From Candidatus Acidiferrales bacterium (lineage in GTDB: Bacteria; Acidobacteriota; Terriglobia; Acidiferrales; UBA7541), in contig JASHRC010000275.1 of the NCBI GenBank assembly GCA_030037525.1, positions 1 to 61,316 of the forward strand: a stretch of DNA of 61,316 nt. Reading direction: 5' to 3'. The position numbers and the translations under genes were made by a program. Positions 25,355 through 34,215 of the stretch are shown here, piece by piece (the stretch's first letter is position 1; each line of letters begins with the position of its first letter). The notes beneath the pieces were generated by a model. The model ran no database searches and had not been told where the DNA came from. It saw only the letters and a program-made list of their open reading frames with translations.

Positions 25355-27604
25355 ATGCAGCGTCGTGATTTCCTGAAAATCTCGGCAGTGGCGGGAGCGA
25401 CAGCAGCACTGGAAGGTTGCGGTAATCCGGATCATCAGCTGATCCGCTTTGTGCCGGAAGAAGATTTGATTCCGGGCATCGCCACTTGGAAGCCGAGTAT
25501 CTGCACGCTGTGCCCGGCGGGCTGCGGTTTGCTGGTGCGCGTGATGCAAGGGGAAGCGGAGGTGGTGCGCGAGGGACGACTCGGTCTGCTGAAGATGGGG
25601 CTGGCGAAAAAGCTGGAGGGTAATCCCGCGCACCCCATCAATCAAGGAAAACTCTGCCCGCGCGGCCAGGCAGGACTGCAGGTCACCTACCATCCGGATC
25701 GGATCCAAGGGCCGCTGGCCCGCGTCGGGCCGCGTGGCTCGGGCCAGTTTCGAGAAATGACCTGGGAGAGTGCCACCAGGCAGCTGGCGTCCCAGCTCGC
25801 GGATCTGCAAGAGAGCGGTCAGGAGGGCAGTCTGGCACTCATCACCTCTCCGCTTCGCGGGCAGAAGAGGGCGATTTTGGACGCATTCGCAAACCATTTC
25901 AAGAAATCGCTCCCCGTGGAACTGGCGTTTTTTGACGACAGCACGATCCGTGCGGCGAATCTAGCGAGCTTCGGCCATGCCCTGCCCCTCACCCTGGACC
26001 TGGGCCAGTCAAACTACGTGGTCTCATTCGGCGCAGATTTTCTCGGCACCTGGAACTCTCCGGTGGCGCAGGCCATCGGGTTCGGCCGCATGCGCACAGG
26101 CCGTCCGGGCGAGCGCGCCAAATTTGTGCAATTCGAGCAGCGCATCTCGCAAACCGGAGCGAGCGCAGATGAGTGGATTCCCGTTCAGCCTGGGACCGAA
26201 GGTGCGGTCGCTCTGGGGCTCGCCCACGTCATGTTGGCGGAAAATCTGCGGCCGGCTGCTGGTGCAGGCCACGCCGGCTTGCTCCTCGAGGGGTGGTCGG
26301 AGGGGCTTCCCGACTACGCGCCCGAAAAAATCGCCGCACAAACCGGCGTGAAGGCCGAAACGATCGTCCGCATCGCGCGGGAAGCTGCCGCGCACGACCC
26401 CGCCGTGGCCATACTCGGTGGCGCCGCTGCCGCGCATACCAACGGGCTCGTTGGCGCGCTTGCGGCGAACGCGCTCAACGCCCTTCTCGGCAGTGTGGGC
26501 AAGCCCGGCGGAATTCTGTTCCCTCCCTTACTGGCCGCGAAGGAGTCCGGGATTTCGCTTGAGATCTTGGCCTCCCAGATCAATTCCCGCGCAGCCGCCG
26601 CAAAAGTTCTCCTGGTCTATAACGCAGATCCCGTGTTCTCGGCTCCGGCGGCGTGGGGCGTGCGGGCCGCTCTCGATAAGATTCCCTTTATTGCCAGCTT
26701 CAGCAGTTTCCTGGATGAGACGACCATGCTTGCCGATCTGATCCTGCCCGATCATTCGCCGCTGGAGTCGTGGCTGGACGATGCGCCGCCTTCCGGCTCG
26801 GCGAGAACGATTCGGAGCGTGGCGCCGCCCGCCATGCATCCGCTTCACAACACACGCTCGATGCCGGACGTTCTTTTGGACCTGGCGCACCAGCTGGGCG
26901 GCGATCTCGCCAGCACATTGCCCTGGAAAACATACGACGAGGCGATCGAGGCCTCCTTTGCCGCGCTTTACAAAGAGAAGGGAACCAAGATCGCCAAGGA
27001 CGCCGACGAGTTCTGGCAGAAAGCGCAGGATCAGGGCGGCTGGTGGAGCACAGAGCCGGAAAGCGTTCCGGCCTCTCCGGCCGGCGCACCCAGTGGTGTC
27101 GTCAAACCGCGAGCGCCCGAGTTCGCGGGCGACCCGAACGACTACCCATTCCACTTTTTGCCTTTTGCGTCCCAGCTTCTCTACGACGGCTCACTGGCCC
27201 ACCTGCCCTGGATGCAGGAAGCGCCCGATCCTCTTTCGACCGTCATGTGGGGCACCTGGGTCGAGGTCAATCCGCGCACGGCTCGGAAGCTGTCACTCCA
27301 GCCAGGAGACCTGGTGGAGGTCACGTCGCCCCACGGCAAGCTCGAAGCGCCGGCGCTCGTCAATCCCGGCATTGCGCCGGATGTGATCGCCATGCCCGTT
27401 GGGCAAGGGCATCAGAATTTCACGCGCTATGCCAGTGGCCGGGGCGCGAACCCCATTTCCATCTTGTCGCCGCTCACGGTGGAGGGCACCCAGTCGCTGG
27501 CTTGGGCGGCCACGCGCGTGAAGCTTTCCGTGGTGGGCCGCGGGAAGTTGATTTTATTCGGTGGCAGTTTGACCGAAGTTTCACCGGAGCTCGAACACCG
27601 GTAG
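25355..27604 (+). CDS. Molybdopterin-oxidoreductase-like subunit (ActB1/QrcB-like)
   Basis: A 749-residue MopB-family protein with a twin-arginine leader (MQRRDFLKISAVAGATAALE). Cysteines C50, C53, C57 and C101 (SICTLCPAGCGLL, GKLCPRGQAGL) form a possible N-terminal [4Fe-4S] site. The MopB domains follow, with SNYVVSFGADFLGTWNSPVA and the C-terminal DPNDYPFHFLPFASQLLYDG and RYASGRGANPISIL. No Cys or SeCys stands at the usual molybdenum-ligand position (AANLASFGHAL). In alternative complex III and Qrc the related subunit has lost the Mo cofactor; here that remains open. Confidence 0.85.
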   Translation: MQRRDFLKISAVAGATAALEGCGNPDHQLIRFVPEEDLIPGIATWKPSICTLCPAGCGLLVRVMQGEAEVVREGRLGLLKMGLAKKLEGNPAHPINQGKLCPRGQAGLQVTYHPDRIQGPLARVGPRGSGQFREMTWESATRQLASQLADLQESGQEGSLALITSPLRGQKRAILDAFANHFKKSLPVELAFFDDSTIRAANLASFGHALPLTLDLGQSNYVVSFGADFLGTWNSPVAQAIGFGRMRTGRPGERAKFVQFEQRISQTGASADEWIPVQPGTEGAVALGLAHVMLAENLRPAAGAGHAGLLLEGWSEGLPDYAPEKIAAQTGVKAETIVRIAREAAAHDPAVAILGGAAAAHTNGLVGALAANALNALLGSVGKPGGILFPPLLAAKESGISLEILASQINSRAAAAKVLLVYNADPVFSAPAAWGVRAALDKIPFIASFSSFLDETTMLADLILPDHSPLESWLDDAPPSGSARTIRSVAPPAMHPLHNTRSMPDVLLDLAHQLGGDLASTLPWKTYDEAIEASFAALYKEKGTKIAKDADEFWQKAQDQGGWWSTEPESVPASPAGAPSGVVKPRAPEFAGDPNDYPFHFLPFASQLLYDGSLAHLPWMQEAPDPLSTVMWGTWVEVNPRTARKLSLQPGDLVEVTSPHGKLEAPALVNPGIAPDVIAMPVGQGHQNFTRYASGRGANPISILSPLTVEGTQSLAWAATRVKLSVVGRGKLILFGGSLTEVSPELEHR

Positions 27605-27619
27605 GGAAGGTCCGAGGAC

Positions 27620-28327
27620 ATGGCTCACCGCTGGGGGATGGTAATTGATCTGGACCGATGCACGGGCTGCGAAGCCTGCGTCGTGGCTTGTCGTGCGGAG
27701 AACAACATTGCCACCGTGGGCGAGGAGCAAGCCGGCCTCAGCCGTGCGAAGCATTGGATTCGGGTCGAACGCTATTACGAAGGCGAGTTTCCCGACGTGA
27801 AAGTGAAATTCCAACCGGTTCTTTGCCAGCAGTGCGACGCCGCGCCGTGCGAAACGGTTTGTCCCACGTTTGCGAGCTACCACACGGGCGAAGGGTTGAA
27901 TGGACAGATTTACAACCGCTGTATCGGCACGCGCTATTGTGCGAACGCTTGCCCTTACGAGGTGCGCTTTTTCAATTTCTTCAATCCCGTCTGGGACAAG
28001 CCGCTCCATTTGCAGCTGAATCCCGACGTGTCGGTGCGCACCGTGGGCGTCATGGAAAAGTGCACGTTCTGCGTGCAACGGATCAAAGCGGGAGAAATTC
28101 AGGCGGAGGCCGAAAAGCGCGAGCTGAAGGATGGGGAAATCCGGCCGGCGTGCGTGCAGTCGTGTCCGCCGGAGGCCATGGTTTTCGGCGATCTCAACGA
28201 TGCAGAAAGCCGAGCCTCGCGGCTGGCGAATTCTCGCCGTCGAACGAAGCTGCTGGCCGAGCTCGGTACGCGGCCCAAGGTAACCTACCTCCAGCGGGAT
28301 TCCTGGCATGGCGACGAAAACGCCTGA
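27620..28327 (+). CDS. 4Fe-4S ferredoxin-type subunit (ActB2/PsrB-like)
   Basis: A 235-residue protein with four iron-sulfur binding groups: CTGCEACVVACRAEN, CQQCDAAPCETVCPT, CIGTRYCANACPYEV plus CTFCVQRIKAG, and CVQSCPPEAM. This is the DmsB/PsrB/NrfC pattern of an electron wire between a quinol-binding NrfD protein and a MopB subunit. It starts 15 bases after the MopB stop and overlaps the NrfD gene by 20 bases, so stoichiometric expression is likely. Confidence 0.92.
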   Translation: MAHRWGMVIDLDRCTGCEACVVACRAENNIATVGEEQAGLSRAKHWIRVERYYEGEFPDVKVKFQPVLCQQCDAAPCETVCPTFASYHTGEGLNGQIYNRCIGTRYCANACPYEVRFFNFFNPVWDKPLHLQLNPDVSVRTVGVMEKCTFCVQRIKAGEIQAEAEKRELKDGEIRPACVQSCPPEAMVFGDLNDAESRASRLANSRRRTKLLAELGTRPKVTYLQRDSWHGDENA

Positions 28328-29657
28328 GCAAATCAACGACGATCTGCTGCGCCCGCTCTCGGGAATCTCCGGACGCTACGCGCTCTCCGCCGCATTGCTG
28401 GCCGGCGTGGCTGTGGCGGCGTTCTGCGCATTTTTCTATCAAGCCTATACGGGGTTGGGCGTGTCCGGGCTGCGGTGGCCTGTTTTTTGGGGCTTCTATA
28501 TCACCAATTTCGTTTTCTGGATTGGGCTGAGCCATGCTGGCACGCTGATTTCCGCCATCCTGCGGCTCTCCAACGCTACCTGGCGGCGACCCGTGACGCG
28601 CTGCGCCGAAGTCATCACGGTTTTTGCGCTGTCGATTGGCGCCATGTTTCCGATCATCCATTTGGGGCGTCCCTGGTTGGCTTTTTGGCTCTTCCCCTAC
28701 CCCAGTGAGCGCCGTATCTGGCCCAACATCCACTCGCCGTTGCTCTGGGATTTTTTTGCCATTAACACCTACTTGATCGCCAGCGTCACGTTCCTGCTTC
28801 TCCCGATCATCCCCGATATGGCTTTGGTCCGGGATCGGGCTGCGGGTTTAAGGAAGAAGATCTACCGAGCGCTGGCACTGGGCTGGACCGGCACACCCAA
28901 ACAGTGGCACCGCCTGGAAACCGCCATGCACGTCATGGCCATTGTCGTGATTCCCGTGGCTGTTTCGGTTCACAGTATTGTTTCCTGGGATTTCGCGATG
29001 GCGCCCGTACCGATGTGGCATTCGACGATTTTTGCTCCCTATTTTGTCTGCGGCGCGATTTTCAGCGGGATTGCGGCGCTGCTCCTGGCCATGGCTCTGT
29101 TGCGAAAATTCTTGCATCTCGAGGAATATCTGCTCCCGATTCATTTCGAGAATTTGGGGAAGCTTCTCCTGGTGATGAGTGTGCTGTGGTTCTATTTCAT
29201 TTTCGCCGAACGCTTGACCACTTGGTACGGAAACAGCGTGGGAGAGATGCCCGTTTTTTGGGCCACCCAGCACGGCTCCTACGCGCCGCTTTTCTGGACG
29301 ATGATGTTCTGCAACTTCCTGATCCCGGTTCCCATCCTGGCCATCCGGAAGCTTCGATCGATCACCGGCACGGCGATCGCTTCCTTCACGATCGTTATCG
29401 GAATGTGGCTGGAACGTTTCCTGATCATCGTACCGTCTCTCTCCCATAAGTACCTGACTTACAGCTGGGGTACCTATCGTCCCACCTGGGTAGAAATCAC
29501 CATAACGGCCGGCACATTTTCAGGCCTGGCGCTTCTGTACATGATTTTTTCCAAGGTCGTTCCGATCATTTCCATCTGGGAGCTAAAGGTGGGCTTGCGC
29601 CAAGTGCCGCACAGCGCGCGAATCATCGTCGAACCGAAAGAAGTAGGAGCGGACTGA
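28308..29657 (+). CDS. NrfD/ActC-like integral membrane quinol-interacting subunit
   Basis: A 449-residue polytopic protein with nine to ten membrane segments. NrfD marks include VFWGFYITNFVFWIGLSHAG followed by TLISAILRL, with the His used for quinone, and FPIIHLGRPWLAFWLFPYP. The larger ActC/QrcD/PsrC-type size fits a complex with the neighbouring Fe-S and MopB proteins. It would oxidise or reduce menaquinone and send electrons to the cytochrome. Confidence 0.92.
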   Translation: MATKTPEQINDDLLRPLSGISGRYALSAALLAGVAVAAFCAFFYQAYTGLGVSGLRWPVFWGFYITNFVFWIGLSHAGTLISAILRLSNATWRRPVTRCAEVITVFALSIGAMFPIIHLGRPWLAFWLFPYPSERRIWPNIHSPLLWDFFAINTYLIASVTFLLLPIIPDMALVRDRAAGLRKKIYRALALGWTGTPKQWHRLETAMHVMAIVVIPVAVSVHSIVSWDFAMAPVPMWHSTIFAPYFVCGAIFSGIAALLLAMALLRKFLHLEEYLLPIHFENLGKLLLVMSVLWFYFIFAERLTTWYGNSVGEMPVFWATQHGSYAPLFWTMMFCNFLIPVPILAIRKLRSITGTAIASFTIVIGMWLERFLIIVPSLSHKYLTYSWGTYRPTWVEITITAGTFSGLALLYMIFSKVVPIISIWELKVGLRQVPHSARIIVEPKEVGAD

Positions 29658-29658
29658 T

Positions 29659-30195
29659 ATGCCGATTCCGCCGGCGATCTATGGCCTGTTTCCGGACCCC
29701 GATTCCGCGGAGCGGGGCATGAACGCTTTGAACCGCGCTGGAATTAGCCCCCGGCGCATTGTGGTGATGTCCGCGGAACCGTTCGACGGGTATTCCTTCA
29801 CGCAGATGGACGAGCGGACGCCGATGCCGTGGCTTGCGCCGATGGGAGGGTTGGTGGGCGGCATACTGGGCTTCCTGCTGGCGCGGCTGACCCAGGAAGC
29901 CTATCCCTATCCGCTCATCACGGGTGGCATGCCGCTTCTGGCTGCCTGGCCCACCGGTATCATCACCTATGAGTGCACCATGCTGGGAGCTGTTCTGGCG
30001 ACGGTTGCGACCTTGCTGATCTCGACGAAACTGCCGAATTGGAAGCCCAAGCTGTACGACCCCGAGGTTTCCCACGGCAAGATTCTCATCGGCGTGCTCG
30101 ACCCTTCCGATGCTGCCCGCCCTGAGATTGAAAACCGCCTGCGCGGGGCGGGAGCCGAAAAAGTCAAGATCATCGGCGTTTCCCCTGCCAGTTAG
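29659..30195 (+). CDS. DUF3341 membrane subunit (ActD-like)
   Basis: A 178-residue protein starting one base after the NrfD stop. It has an N-terminal alpha/beta part (AIYGLFPDPDSAERGMNALN), two membrane helices (PMGGLVGGILGFLLARL; MLGAVLATVATLLISTKL) and an ActD-type tail (ILIGVLDPSDAARPEIENRL). DUF3341 is subunit D of alternative complex III. ActE and ActF homologues are not present downstream. Confidence 0.87.
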   Translation: MPIPPAIYGLFPDPDSAERGMNALNRAGISPRRIVVMSAEPFDGYSFTQMDERTPMPWLAPMGGLVGGILGFLLARLTQEAYPYPLITGGMPLLAAWPTGIITYECTMLGAVLATVATLLISTKLPNWKPKLYDPEVSHGKILIGVLDPSDAARPEIENRLRGAGAEKVKIIGVSPAS

Positions 30196-30248
30196 ATTCG
30201 CGCGCGTGTGCCATTCACCTGCGGCAGCGCTTACCTGTTGGTTAGCGT

Positions 30249-31829
30249 TCAGATAGGCGTGAATTCGCCGGAAACGACCATCTTTTCACTGAGGGCGCGG
30301 GCCTGCTGGAACTGGTTCCTGGTTTCCACAGGGGTGTCCGTCGGCAATTCGTTGAGGATGCGGGCGAGCTCCTGGTCGAAGATCTGGGTGATTCGTTCGG
30401 GTGTGTGGGAAACGGGCTGGCCGTTCTCATCCACGATTCGGACCGCGTCGCGATGGCGGACCCGTTGGCCGATCATCAGCCGGTAGATGCGATCGGTAGC
30501 AAGATCCTCCATGTAGCCATCCAGGAGACTTGCGCCCTGGCCCGCGAGCACGCCCTGCCGGTAGCGAATCACCGTACGAATTGCCGCACGCGTCCCCGCA
30601 AGCGTCCGTTTGCCAACGCCCACCGGGATCGGTCGCAGATCGGGTGTGGGTTCCGCGTGGGCCGGCCGCGCTTTCAATTGGTTGGGGAAAGGAAACTGGT
30701 TTACGGCAATTTCATTTTGGTCGGGATGACCCGTCCACGCGCCATCCATCAGGCAGATCGCTTCGTTCTTCTTGTCCTTCTCAAGGACAGCAAGCGCACG
30801 CGCATTCAATTCGGGATCCTCGCGGCTAGGATAAAGCGCGGTCATTCCTCCGATGGCGAGCATCCCGTGCTTGTGGCAGATTTCCGGTATGCGATTGCGC
30901 AGGTTTTGAAAGAAGGCGACGTCGTGCGGAATCGTATTTCGATCCGGCAGGACCCAGCGCGGGTCGGGGAGGTTGAAATGGATCAGACTGGCCATATAAT
31001 CCCATCTTCCCAGGTTCAACCCCAGTAGGTGTTCGCGCAGGTTGTAGGCGAACTCCTCCATCTGATAGGCGAGCGGATGGGATTCGACAAGTGCCATGCA
31101 CTTGATAAAATCCCTTGGCCAACCCCTGGCCCGGCTGATGGCCTGGAAAAGGTCGCGCCACCAAAGCCCTTCTTCTGCCGACTCCGATTTGGGAATGTAG
31201 AAGGCCAGCGGATGCTTCAACTCGCCAGGGTCAGCTTGGAAAGCAACCAACGCCACATCGAAAAGCGACGCCGGCAGGATCCCCTCGCCCATCACTCCCG
31301 CTTGATGAATATGCAGCCCCCGGGGTCTGACAAAAATCGCCGAGCGACTGGGCTGGATCGAAACGGTACGGTTCCGTTTACGGTCGAAATAGCTAAGCTC
31401 GCCGCGCAGCGCCGCCAGCACATTTGCGATGCCTTGCGAGACATGCGTCCAAGTGTTGGCCACAGAATCTTCAAGATCCAGCATCACGCCTGGCGCACCT
31501 GAATTCAGCATCTTGACGGACAACTCTCGGTCGTCGGCGGGCCCCGTCATTTGGTTGCGCTGATCCACGCACCAGTCAGGCAGTTCGATTTGCCACCCTT
31601 GAAGCGTCGCCCGAGAGGGAGGTAGGTAGTCCGGAAGCTTTCCCTGGTGCGCTGCCGCGAGCGCCACCGCGCGTTTGTGGACGAGCTCACCCTGCCACGG
31701 CGTGAAGGTCTGATCGAGAGGGCGCAAGAAATCGGCGAACCCTTTGGGCAGATCCCGCACCGGATCGAAACCCGCTGGTGTTGTGTTCATGGGCTGAAGG
31801 GTTTCGCGCGGGATCCTGCGTGCGTTCAT
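30249..31829 (-). CDS. aceB: Malate synthase
   Basis: A 526-residue malate synthase A-type protein, which condenses glyoxylate with acetyl-CoA. Conserved parts: GAPGVMLDLEDSVANTW, IFVRPRGLHIHQAGV with the catalytic Arg, LNLGRWDYMASLIHF, MDGAWTGHPDQNEIA, and DGYMEDLATDRIYRLM, the acid residue region. The segment usually written ETLxAxFxMxEI reads ESHPLAYQMEEF, a divergent version. No isocitrate lyase is nearby, but the gene shares a Crp/Fnr-type site with the thioesterase on the other side and so may serve aromatic-derived acetyl-CoA. ATG at 31829. Confidence 0.85.
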   Translation of the reverse strand: MNARRIPRETLQPMNTTPAGFDPVRDLPKGFADFLRPLDQTFTPWQGELVHKRAVALAAAHQGKLPDYLPPSRATLQGWQIELPDWCVDQRNQMTGPADDRELSVKMLNSGAPGVMLDLEDSVANTWTHVSQGIANVLAALRGELSYFDRKRNRTVSIQPSRSAIFVRPRGLHIHQAGVMGEGILPASLFDVALVAFQADPGELKHPLAFYIPKSESAEEGLWWRDLFQAISRARGWPRDFIKCMALVESHPLAYQMEEFAYNLREHLLGLNLGRWDYMASLIHFNLPDPRWVLPDRNTIPHDVAFFQNLRNRIPEICHKHGMLAIGGMTALYPSREDPELNARALAVLEKDKKNEAICLMDGAWTGHPDQNEIAVNQFPFPNQLKARPAHAEPTPDLRPIPVGVGKRTLAGTRAAIRTVIRYRQGVLAGQGASLLDGYMEDLATDRIYRLMIGQRVRHRDAVRIVDENGQPVSHTPERITQIFDQELARILNELPTDTPVETRNQFQQARALSEKMVVSGEFTPI

Positions 31830-31900
31830 ATCCCTGGCCTTTCCGGTCGCCCTGTACTGGGCAAGTGCATATTCTCTAGCAAGAAGTGAGCATCCATGCT

Positions 31901-31914
31901 GTGATAGCAGTCAC
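31901..31914. promoter_or_regulatory. Crp/Fnr-type palindrome between malate synthase and thioesterase
   Basis: GTGATAGCAGTCAC, a perfect GTGA-N6-TCAC dyad, is 71 bases before the malate synthase start and 56 before the thioesterase start, on opposite strands. It could control both. Confidence 0.6.
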
Positions 31915-31970
31915 GAAATGGCAAGGCTTTTGACCTGCGTAAACTCTCGAAAAAAAAAAAGGGACACGAC

Positions 31971-32402
31971 ATGCTGACGTATCGAAGGCGCATTCAAATC
32001 GAATGGGGAGACTGTGACGCAGCAGGAACGGTCTTTTTTCCGCGCTATTTCGAGTACGGCGATGCCTGCACCAATGCGTTGTTCGGCAAGGCCGGGTTGT
32101 TCAAGCGCACCATGCTGAAAACGTACAACATTCCTGGTCTGCCGATTGTTGACGTGCGCGCGCGGTTTATCATCCCTTCGGACTTCGGAGATGAGGTGGT
32201 GTACGAAACCAGCATTACCGAGTGGGGGCGCAGCAGTTTCATGGTTCGTCACCAGGTGTATAGACCCGATGGAAGTCTTAGCCTTGAGATTTTCGAGAAG
32301 CGCGCATGGGTAAAGCGGATCAGCGAGGATCCCGTGAAATTTCAAAGCGAACCCATTCCCGATGAGGTGAGGAAGCGATTTACCGATGATTCTGCTGTGT
32401 AA
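31971..32402 (+). CDS. Acyl-CoA thioesterase, 4-hydroxybenzoyl-CoA thioesterase family
   Basis: A 143-residue hotdog-fold thioesterase. The 4-HBT motif is clear in IEWGDCDAAGTVFFPRYFEY, with the catalytic Asp in WGDCD. It probably hydrolyses an aromatic or alicyclic CoA ester, releasing CoA when intermediates build up, as thioesterases in benzoate clusters do. It faces bcrD tail to tail with 51 bases between. AAGGGACAC is the likely ribosome site. Confidence 0.85.
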   Translation: MLTYRRRIQIEWGDCDAAGTVFFPRYFEYGDACTNALFGKAGLFKRTMLKTYNIPGLPIVDVRARFIIPSDFGDEVVYETSITEWGRSSFMVRHQVYRPDGSLSLEIFEKRAWVKRISEDPVKFQSEPIPDEVRKRFTDDSAV

Positions 32403-32453
32403 CCGATCGGGCATCGGCCTCGACCTTTCGGCAGCTCCTCAGGGCCCGGGCTA

Positions 32454-33275
32454 TTATCCAAAAACGTAGGATTCTGGCTCTTTGATTCCACCCAGCTTCT
32501 GCAAACGTTGGTAAGCGAGCAATGCAGCACCGAGCGCAGCGACCGTATCGGGTTCCTCGCTGACGTTCACCGGACGATGGATGGTCTGTTTCAGAGCTTC
32601 TACCATTCCGCTCTGGCGGGCCACACCACCAACAAAAGTGACTTCGTCTTCCAGGCCAACACGGGAAAGCAGCGCTTTCGAGCGAGAGGCCAGTGAATTG
32701 TGGATACCGCGGATGATGTTCTCAACCGTTTGGCCGTCGCTGACGTGGTTAATGATCTCCGATTCCGCCAACACGGCGCAGACGCTGCTGATCGTGGTGG
32801 GTTTATCTGCGCCCATCGATAATTCGCCAAGCTGAGTGAGGGGAATCTCCAGATAGTGCGCTGCCCTTTCCAGGAACCCTCCCGAGCCGGCGGCGCACTT
32901 GTCATTGGACTTGAACTCTTTCACCTTACCCCCTTCGCGCAACCGGATGGCCCGTGTGCTCTGGCCGCCCACATCAAGCACGCAGGCCGTATTCGGAAAT
33001 AAGAACTCCGCCCCCCGGGCCGCGCAGGTGATGTCGGTGATCTGGATGTCGCGGAAGGGCACGTTGTAGCGTCCCAAGCCCGTGGTGGCGACATATTTTA
33101 CGTCCTCCTGGCGGCCACCGGCCTTCGCCAGCGCCTGCTCCATGGCTTCGCGGGCGACCGCGGGGAAATCGGGGCGCGTTTTGATTAGGGCGGTGCCGCA
33201 GACACGCCGTGAGTCGTCCAGTAGGACAGCTTTTGTGCTTCTGGATCCAATGTCGATTCCCGCCACATAAGCCAT
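32454..33275 (-). CDS. bcrD: Benzoyl-CoA reductase, activating ATPase subunit (BcrD/BzdQ-like)
   Basis: A 273-residue BadF/BadG/BcrA/BcrD ATPase (ASKHA fold). Phosphate loop: AGIDIGSRSTKAVLLDD; second loop: ACVLDVGGQSTRAI; adenosine motif: VTFVGGVARQSGM. Two cysteines that bind a shared [4Fe-4S] cluster at the dimer interface lie in SNDKCAAGSGGFLE and SSVCAVLAESEI. With the sister subunit it couples ATP hydrolysis to electron transfer into the reductase. Last gene of the bcr run; 21 bases follow bcrA. Confidence 0.88.
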   Translation of the reverse strand: MAYVAGIDIGSRSTKAVLLDDSRRVCGTALIKTRPDFPAVAREAMEQALAKAGGRQEDVKYVATTGLGRYNVPFRDIQITDITCAARGAEFLFPNTACVLDVGGQSTRAIRLREGGKVKEFKSNDKCAAGSGGFLERAAHYLEIPLTQLGELSMGADKPTTISSVCAVLAESEIINHVSDGQTVENIIRGIHNSLASRSKALLSRVGLEDEVTFVGGVARQSGMVEALKQTIHRPVNVSEEPDTVAALGAALLAYQRLQKLGGIKEPESYVFG

Positions 33276-33296
33276 AGGTCACCTCGATAACCGAAT

Positions 33297-34160
33297 TCAG
33301 GTCTGCTGCGCGGCACTCGGCTGCGATGATGCGGGGGCCTCCCGCCGGCCGACTTTTGCTGGCCCCGCGGAAGCCTCCCCTCCCAAGGCCCGCTCGAGCG
33401 CGAAGATGGCCGCGCCGATGGCGCCGATGAAGTGCGAATCGTCGCAAACGTTTACCGGCAATCCCAGTTTTTCTTCCAAAGCTTTTACCATCCCGATATT
33501 CCGAGATACACCGCCGGTGAAGGCGACCTCCGGCTCGATTCCGACACGGCGCACCAAGGCCACGGTGCGAGCGGCGATCGCACTATGGACGCCGCCCAGA
33601 ATGTCCGGCACGGTTTTTCCCTCGGCCAGATACGACATGATGTCGGATTCAACGAAGACTGCGCAGACCGTGCTCAGGCGCACCGGCTTGGTCGCTTCCA
33701 GGGAAATGGGACCGATCTGATCCAGGCTAAGCCCGACGGTCTCTGCGGCGTTGGAGAGGAAGCGACCTGTGCCGGCCGCGCACTTGTCGTTCATGACGAA
33801 GTCCTTCACATCTCCCTGCTCTCCCACGCGGATGCCCTTGGCGTCCTGACCGCCCATGTCAATGACGGTTCGTGTTTGGGGGAACAGGAAATTCGCGCCA
33901 CGGGCGTGACAGGAGATTTCGGTGATCTGGGCGTTTCCGAAATTTACTTTGTACCGGCCGTAGCCCGTGCCCACAACGTAGGCGATGCCCTCGGGTGGGA
34001 CGCCGGCGGCGGAGGCCGCTTGCTTGAATGCACGCTCGGCTGCCATCGAGACATTCGCTCCCGTATTGATCAAAGCGCGGGCGACGATTTGGCGGTCCTC
34101 TGAAAGAATCACTGCTTTCGTTTGCGTTGATCCGACGTCTACTCCTGCTCCGTACGTCAT
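33297..34160 (-). CDS. bcrA: Benzoyl-CoA reductase, activating ATPase subunit (BcrA/BzdP-like)
   Basis: A 287-residue ASKHA ATPase paralogous to bcrD. It has [59 protein letters not shown] with one cluster Cys, [19 protein letters not shown] with the other, and [20 protein letters not shown]. Both activases being under 300 residues resembles the Azoarcus Bzd set rather than the Thauera set, in which BcrA is over 400 residues. Start at ATG 34160 with AGGCAGG upstream; the longer frame to 34256 would overlap bcrB. Confidence 0.88.
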   Translation of the reverse strand: MTYGAGVDVGSTQTKAVILSEDRQIVARALINTGANVSMAAERAFKQAASAAGVPPEGIAYVVGTGYGRYKVNFGNAQITEISCHARGANFLFPQTRTVIDMGGQDAKGIRVGEQGDVKDFVMNDKCAAGTGRFLSNAAETVGLSLDQIGPISLEATKPVRLSTVCAVFVESDIMSYLAEGKTVPDILGGVHSAIAARTVALVRRVGIEPEVAFTGGVSRNIGMVKALEEKLGLPVNVCDDSHFIGAIGAAIFALERALGGEASAGPAKVGRREAPASSQPSAAQQT

Positions 34161-34215
34161 GTTGCCTGCCTTTCCGTGTGTCCTTCTGCTCCTGCCACGA
34201 GCTGGACAGCTGACC

